This document shows, piece after piece, positions 59,843 to 64,000 of a stretch of DNA of 64,000 bases (positions are counted from its first letter, which is position 1; every line of letters starts with the position of its first letter). A program made the position numbers and the translations under genes. Below the pieces are notes generated by a model. The model did not search any database and was not told the DNA's origin. It saw nothing but the letters and a program-made list of their open reading frames with translations. This DNA comes from Thermoplasmatota archaeon (lineage in GTDB: Archaea; Thermoplasmatota; Thermoplasmata; UBA10834), in the NCBI GenBank assembly GCA_018818785.1, contig JAHIRF010000007.1, positions 23,711 to 87,710 of the forward strand, read 5' to 3'.

Positions 59843-60885
59843 CACGCCACCTCCCGTATGTCTTCGGCAGGCGAGGACATCAGCATCCTGATCGCAGGTA
59901 TCAGGGAGCCGCAGACGCCTGCAAGGACCGTGACGACATAGGCGAGTAGCAGCAATGATTCCTGCACATCGATGACGAACACCGATGTGAACACGTGGGA
60001 ACCCACGGTCGAGACCGCATACGAGAGGACGATGCCCAGGGCCAGACCGAGCGCCCCGCCCCAAGCACATATGATGGTCGATTCGCCGATGAGATAGAGG
60101 AGTATCCTCCTGCGCCCTGCTCCGAGCGTCTTGATGATCCCGATATCGTGCCTTCTGTCCGAGATCTCGGAACCCATGAAACTGTGCGCGAGCACGGCGA
60201 TGACGAAGGCGGAAGGTGCGAGAACCCAATACGCATCGTTCTCGAGCTCCGTCACGCTATCGTCCAGGAAATCGATTATCGCTATGAACGGCTGGACGGA
60301 TAGGCCATCCGAACGAAGCTCAGCCGCTTGATCATTCGAGATGTCCTTCACGATAGCGAAGCTGTACGACCCAGCGCCTTCATCCATGACCTCTCTGACG
60401 AACTCCTCGCTGGCCAGCATCCATTTTGGAGAGAAGATTGCTGATGAGAATCCGCCCGACACGGTCGCATCCGAAGTGCGAAGTGCCGTGACGGTTATGT
60501 TACCGTTGAACGATAGTTCGCCACCGATCTTGACGGAAGATCCCGATGCAGTTATGGATTCTGGAAGTATCCCCTCGGCATCCGTAACAGAGAAGATTGT
60601 CACCTCGGTATCTCCAGGCTGTACTGTCGCAGTGGTCAGCAGCCCCAGCGCAGATTGGCCTATGATTGCAGATATATCCTCGACGACGAACGAGCTCCAG
60701 CCGTCATCGACCGGATGCATCACAAGAGAGAATTCCGACTCGAAATTGTCCGCTAGCGTGTCCATGGATGAGCGTAGGCCTGCAGCTACCGAGAAGCTCG
60801 CAACTATGAACATCGTGCAAAGGGCGATAGCCCAGCTAGTTGACCTCGCCCTCTTATTGTACCTGAACAACGGGAGGAACCGCAT
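59842..60885 (-). CDS. FtsX-like ABC transporter permease
   Basis: This 347-residue protein has the MacB/LolC plan: an N-terminal helix (about 17-37), an outer domain (about 40-220), and three C-terminal helices (about 222-240, 265-295, 308-335) with the coupling motif DIGIIKTLGAGRRRIL between. The protein and its downstream partner form a heteromeric permease. Similar systems move lipoproteins, peptides or act mechanically in the envelope. Neither flanking side encodes the expected MacB-type ATPase, so it must come from elsewhere. The start is not certain; no strong Shine-Dalgarno is near ATG 60885. Confidence 0.86.
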   Translation of the reverse strand: MRFLPLFRYNKRARSTSWAIALCTMFIVASFSVAAGLRSSMDTLADNFESEFSLVMHPVDDGWSSFVVEDISAIIGQSALGLLTTATVQPGDTEVTIFSVTDAEGILPESITASGSSVKIGGELSFNGNITVTALRTSDATVSGGFSSAIFSPKWMLASEEFVREVMDEGAGSYSFAIVKDISNDQAAELRSDGLSVQPFIAIIDFLDDSVTELENDAYWVLAPSAFVIAVLAHSFMGSEISDRRHDIGIIKTLGAGRRRILLYLIGESTIICAWGGALGLALGIVLSYAVSTVGSHVFTSVFVIDVQESLLLLAYVVTVLAGVCGSLIPAIRMLMSSPAEDIREVA

Positions 60886-60943
60886 CTGCGCTCTGCCGAT
60901 GATTGCTCCCTCACGATAAAATAGCTTCCAGTGAGCATCGAGT

Positions 60944-62125
60944 TCAGACAGATTCTGCCACGAGCGAGACCAGCTCGGCCACGGGCATGTCTATCCCGGC
61001 CTTCTTCGCGCCGCCAGTCAGGTTGGTCACGCAGAACGGGCATGCGGACACGAGCATCTCAGCTCCAATGTCCCTGGCCTCCTGGACCCTGAGCGACGCG
61101 ATGTACTCCGCACGGTCGTTGAACTGGATCTTGTACCCGCCGCCAGCTCCACAGCATTGTGAGTTCTCCCTGTTCCTGGGAAGCTCCAGATAATGCGAGT
61201 CCGGAAATGCGTTCAGTATGCGCCTCGGCTCCTCGTATATGCCGAAATGACGGCCGATATGGCACGGGTCGTGGTACGCGACCTTCTTTGGCAGCGGTTT
61301 CTTCAAGACCAATCGTTTCTCGAGTATGAGCCGGTCGATGAACTGCGTCATGTGGAATATCTCGAAGCTCTGTCTGCCCGCATACTTAGGATAGTTGTGG
61401 CTGAGAGTCATGAAGCATCCTGCGCAAGCAGTTAGGAGAGTCTTCGCACCTCGCTTCTCCACCTCGTTGATGTTGTGATGTACGAGCCCATCCTTCTCGT
61501 CGGTGACGATATCCGTCTGTCCGGTCCTGATCAACGGGGAACCGCAGCACCATTCATCGCCTCCGAGTATGCCATACTCCACGCCCGCTGCGTCCAGCAC
61601 CTTCGTGGCATCCTGAGCGATTTTTTGCTGGCGGTAGCTCGCGGTGCATCCAGCGAAATACAATATCTCTGGGTTCTTGGATATCTTCGCGGTCTTCGGT
61701 ATCCAGTCGGCCCGCGTCTCATGAGGCTCGTCGTACGGATTGTGCTTCGCTATGACCCTCGTCCTCAGCGCACTGTGCCTGTCGAGAGGACCGATGCCGT
61801 TCTTCACGAACCATTCCTTGACCTGCTCCCATCTATCGTTGAACTTTATCTCCACATGACACGCGACCTGGCAGTAACCACACGCTGTGCAGTTGTACAC
61901 CCGCTCGACAAATTCTGGGGATATCCGTGCCCTGTTTCCGGAGAGACGAGCGAACAGGCCCGGGTGCGCGTACTGTTTCAGATGATACATCTTACCGCGC
62001 ACGCGATAGGATTCGAAACCATGGTCGGGATCAAGCTGGATAGGGCACACGAAGTTGCAGTAGCCGCATTGGAGACATGCGTGCGCGTCCCGCTCCACAT
62101 CCTCCGGAAGGTCTGGAAAACGCAT
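60944..62125 (-). CDS. Fe-S protein with two CCG domains (HdrD/GlcF-like)
   Basis: A 393-residue electron-transfer protein. N-terminal ferredoxin motifs CLQCGYCNFVCP and CTACGYCQVACH are followed by two cysteine-rich CCG domains. These are seen as GDEWCCGSPL with ACAGCF (about 190-245), and HDPCHIGRH with SQCCGAGGG and CPFC (about 285-380). That set is found in heterodisulfide reductase D, glycolate oxidase GlcF and lactate utilisation LutA. The absence of HdrE-like cytochrome or methanogenesis genes favours a GlcF-like or ferredoxin-linked role. ATG 62125 follows GAGG; ATG 62131 and TTG 62146 are alternatives. It is 43 bases after the superoxide reductase gene, likely cotranscribed. Confidence 0.88.
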   Translation of the reverse strand: MRFPDLPEDVERDAHACLQCGYCNFVCPIQLDPDHGFESYRVRGKMYHLKQYAHPGLFARLSGNRARISPEFVERVYNCTACGYCQVACHVEIKFNDRWEQVKEWFVKNGIGPLDRHSALRTRVIAKHNPYDEPHETRADWIPKTAKISKNPEILYFAGCTASYRQQKIAQDATKVLDAAGVEYGILGGDEWCCGSPLIRTGQTDIVTDEKDGLVHHNINEVEKRGAKTLLTACAGCFMTLSHNYPKYAGRQSFEIFHMTQFIDRLILEKRLVLKKPLPKKVAYHDPCHIGRHFGIYEEPRRILNAFPDSHYLELPRNRENSQCCGAGGGYKIQFNDRAEYIASLRVQEARDIGAEMLVSACPFCVTNLTGGAKKAGIDMPVAELVSLVAESV

Positions 62126-62168
62126 GGCCATTTCCTCGAATCGCAAAAAGGTTTGACGCGAAGAAGAA

Positions 62169-62561
62169 TCAGCCGACTGTGAGCTTCTTCTCGCCTTCCC
62201 AAAGGCCGTGTATGTTGCATAAAGAGACCGCGTGCAATGTGCCCGCCTTCTTCGTCTTCATCGACAATGTAGCTGTCGAATTGGTGTAGATGCTGCCGGT
62301 GTCGACACCCTGCGCGCCTTCACCATGCGCTCCGAATTCGACACGCCCCACATGGCACAGGAACTTCTCGCCCTCGGGCTGGAAGTACAGGTTTATCCAT
62401 CTTATGTGATGGGCAGTCGTGTTCGGGTGAGGTATCTCCTTTCCAACAGACAGCTTCACATCGAACGGCTGGTCTGCCTGAACCTTGTCTGGACACTCGA
62501 TGACGGGCACGTGCTTCTCCGTCTTCCAATCGGCTTTTCCGATATGCTCCGCAATAGGCAT
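62169..62561 (-). CDS. Superoxide reductase (neelaredoxin type)
   Basis: This 130-residue enzyme reduces superoxide to hydrogen peroxide without making oxygen, a typical protection of anaerobes. The iron site ligands are recognisable: the Glu-Lys of TEKHVPVIE (about 14-22), histidines in EIPHPNTTAHHI (about 42-53), and the Cys and last His in SLCNIHGLWE (about 113-122). The N-terminal rubredoxin-like Dx domain is lacking, so this is the one-iron form. GGAGGATTG precedes the ATG. The HdrD/GlcF-like gene follows and may act as, or recruit, electron donor. Confidence 0.94.
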   Translation of the reverse strand: MPIAEHIGKADWKTEKHVPVIECPDKVQADQPFDVKLSVGKEIPHPNTTAHHIRWINLYFQPEGEKFLCHVGRVEFGAHGEGAQGVDTGSIYTNSTATLSMKTKKAGTLHAVSLCNIHGLWEGEKKLTVG

Positions 62562-62747
62562 TTTTCAATCCTCCAATGACAGATACACGGCGAAGGGCAT
62601 TGATAACAGTTTCACCGGATGCGGGTCGTTTGTCACGGGCGCTTGCGCATATCCCGACCAGACGGCCTTGCTGTTCACCTCTTCCTCGAGACCGGCAAGC
62701 TTAATCAATATCCTCAGGTCCTACAGTCACAGGGCACAGGTGGACCA

Positions 62748-64000
62748 ATGGAACTCTCGATGCTCGTGTACGTCCTATTGATCATCGCACTGGCCAGGAT
62801 GCTTGGCGAGGCGGTCTCACGCATAAACGAGCCTCCGATCGTCGGGGAGCTCCTCACGGGGATACTCCTCGGTCCGTTCGTGCTCGGCGCAGTCGTCCCC
62901 TGGTTGGACGGCATGTACGAATCCGCCTTCATATCGGACCTCGCGGACCTCGGCATCATGTTCTTCATGCTCTATGTCGGCATGGAGTTCTCCTCCCGCA
63001 GCATCCTTCACCACTTGCGTCAAGGTGTCGCTCTCGCGGCCATAGGAGTCGTCGTGCCCCTCTCCCTCGGCCTAGTTGCGGGATACGCGCTCGGGTTAAG
63101 CGGGACCACTTTGCTGTTCGCGTCGCTGGCGGTATCGGTGACCGCCCTTCCAGTCACCATCCGCGTCCTCAAGGACCTCGGGGTCCTCCAGACGAGGACG
63201 GGCAGCGTGATCGTAAGCGCGTCCCTCATCACGGACCTCGGCCTGCTGTTCGCCATGGCAGTGATACTCTCGGGGGACGATAACCGCGCGGGTTATGAGG
63301 AGGCCGTCATCGTAGGAACTGGGTTCTTGCTGTTCTTCGTTCTCGCGTTCCTGGTCGGGCGGTACATCGTGCCGAGGATGTATTCGGTCCTCGCAAAGAT
63401 GCAGACTGGCGAAGCCGCCTTCGCCGTCGCCGTGACGATTGCCATATCCTTCGCGATCCTTGCGGAGCAGATGGGGCTCCCGCCGTTCATCGGCGCCTTC
63501 GTCGCTGGTATGCTTCTGAGGGAGGCAGGAAAGGGGCTGAGGACATGGGATAGAGTGGAGGGCATCCTGTCTGGGGTCACGCTCGGATTTCTGGCACCGA
63601 TCTTCTTCGTCATGATAGGCTTCTCCGTGGACTTCGGAGACATCTGGGGTTCCGTTCTCGTCCTGGTCGTATTGGCAGCGGTCGCTCTGGCCGGGAAGGT
63701 ACTTGGTTCGTATGTCCCCGCGCGCCTCTCAGGAATGGGGAGCAACGAATCGATGGCCATAGGCACGATGATGATGGGGAAAGGGGCGATGGAACTGGTA
63801 TTCGCGAAGCTAGCATATGACAATGGGATCATCGAGAAGGAGCTCTTCTCGGTCCTCGTACTGATAGCTTTCGTGTCGACACTGCTCGCACCGATAGAAC
63901 TGTGGAATAATCTCTTCGCAGTCTCGTCTGACCTCCCTCAATTCATCACAGGTGGGAGCCCGATGGTTTCTCATCTTGCCCGAAGGGATGAGGGGCATAA
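62748..64000 (+). CDS. CPA2-family cation:proton antiporter (3' end outside window)
   Basis: This open frame starts at ATG 62748, preceded by AGGTGG, and reaches the end of the window without a stop, giving 417 codons. The product has the regular CPA2/KefB-type pattern of about 12 helices. NEPPIVGELLTGILLGP is the conserved helix-2 entry, followed by LGIMFFMLYVGMEF, LITDLGLLFAMAV with its membrane aspartate, and MGLPPFIGAFVAGMLL. It probably exchanges Na+ or K+ for protons. Whether a TrkA-N/RCK regulatory domain follows cannot be seen. A weak TATA-like GCTTAATCAA lies near 62698. Confidence 0.9.
   Translation, partial: MELSMLVYVLLIIALARMLGEAVSRINEPPIVGELLTGILLGPFVLGAVVPWLDGMYESAFISDLADLGIMFFMLYVGMEFSSRSILHHLRQGVALAAIGVVVPLSLGLVAGYALGLSGTTLLFASLAVSVTALPVTIRVLKDLGVLQTRTGSVIVSASLITDLGLLFAMAVILSGDDNRAGYEEAVIVGTGFLLFFVLAFLVGRYIVPRMYSVLAKMQTGEAAFAVAVTIAISFAILAEQMGLPPFIGAFVAGMLLREAGKGLRTWDRVEGILSGVTLGFLAPIFFVMIGFSVDFGDIWGSVLVLVVLAAVALAGKVLGSYVPARLSGMGSNESMAIGTMMMGKGAMELVFAKLAYDNGIIEKELFSVLVLIAFVSTLLAPIELWNNLFAVSSDLPQFITGGSPMVSHLARRDEGH

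Noticed and set aside
60944-62125. Heterodisulfide reductase subunit D as evidence of methanogenesis
   Set aside because: No HdrE, HdrA, HdrB or methyl-CoM reductase gene is visible. The same domains occur in GlcF and LutA proteins.
1-64000. CRISPR arrays, insertion sequences, rRNA genes and att sites
   Set aside because: I saw no regularly spaced repeats, transposase or integrase genes, rRNA segments, or tRNA-duplicating direct repeats. The only tRNA is the tRNA-Asp.

Overview
The window reads as a chromosomal stretch of a moderately GC-rich archaeon, most likely from the Thermoplasmatota or a neighbouring euryarchaeal lineage. The evidence is archaeal: both DNA topoisomerase VI subunits, an archaeal nascent-polypeptide-associated complex alpha protein with a UBA domain, a DRG-type GTPase, an RPA-like single-stranded DNA-binding protein, a COG1340-type coiled-coil protein, TATA boxes about 25-30 bases before many leaderless starts, and a C-terminal PEF-type sorting signal. 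Lineage assignment below archaea is inference. Genes are dense, with many 1-11 base overlaps. TAG is used as an ordinary stop, so nothing here shows pyrrolysine decoding.

Layout. 0-4 kb: TPR protein, NAC alpha, an ABC exporter pair whose permease carries an extracellular pentapeptide-repeat block, and tRNA-Asp. 4.2-8.8 kb: methyltransferase, ornithine-cyclodeaminase-family enzyme, a glutaredoxin / ferredoxin:thioredoxin-reductase-like pair, ferredoxin and a GAF-GAF histidine kinase. 8.9-18.9 kb: a large minus-strand cluster that is the most striking system here. It holds a GlcD-GlcF-like flavoprotein, a degenerate Fe-S/glutamate-synthase paralogue, a ferredoxin-fused FMN glutamate synthase subunit, an amidotransferase-GXGXG subunit, and an NfnA/NfnB-like pair. 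19-23 kb: SSB, an MFS transporter and a non-pyrrolysine MttB-family methyltransferase. 23.3-25 kb: a Fic protein and a ferredoxin-like protein. 25-33.5 kb: central metabolism and redox genes (class III aminotransferase, zinc alcohol dehydrogenase, LsrF-like aldolase, aspartate ammonia-lyase, OsmC, a two-domain disulfide oxidoreductase, glutamate dehydrogenase).

33.5-37.1 kb: GNAT, HisRS, then an AT-richer accessory patch with a frameshifted membrane gene, a foldable intergenic element and a DUF3800 gene. 37-46 kb: NhaD/ArsB-type transporter, DRG GTPase with carbamate kinase, and the topoisomerase VI operon. 46-50 kb: double GNAT, DUF89, dipeptide-epimerase-like enolase-superfamily enzyme and a coiled-coil protein. 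50-61 kb: envelope proteins, including a TPR membrane protein, a lamin-tail/PEF-CTERM surface protein with TNG repeats, zinc-ribbon membrane proteins and an FtsX permease pair without an ATPase. 61-64 kb: HdrD/GlcF-like Fe-S protein, superoxide reductase and a CPA2 antiporter cut by the window end.

Taken together, aspartate lyase, glutamate dehydrogenase, glutamate synthase, aminotransferase and carbamate kinase suggest a life centred on amino-acid and ammonia metabolism. Ferredoxin-linked electron transfer together with superoxide reductase, the FTR-like protein, the disulfide oxidoreductase and OsmC suggests an anaerobe with oxygen and thiol-stress defences. No CRISPR array, insertion sequence, rRNA or replication origin was recognised.
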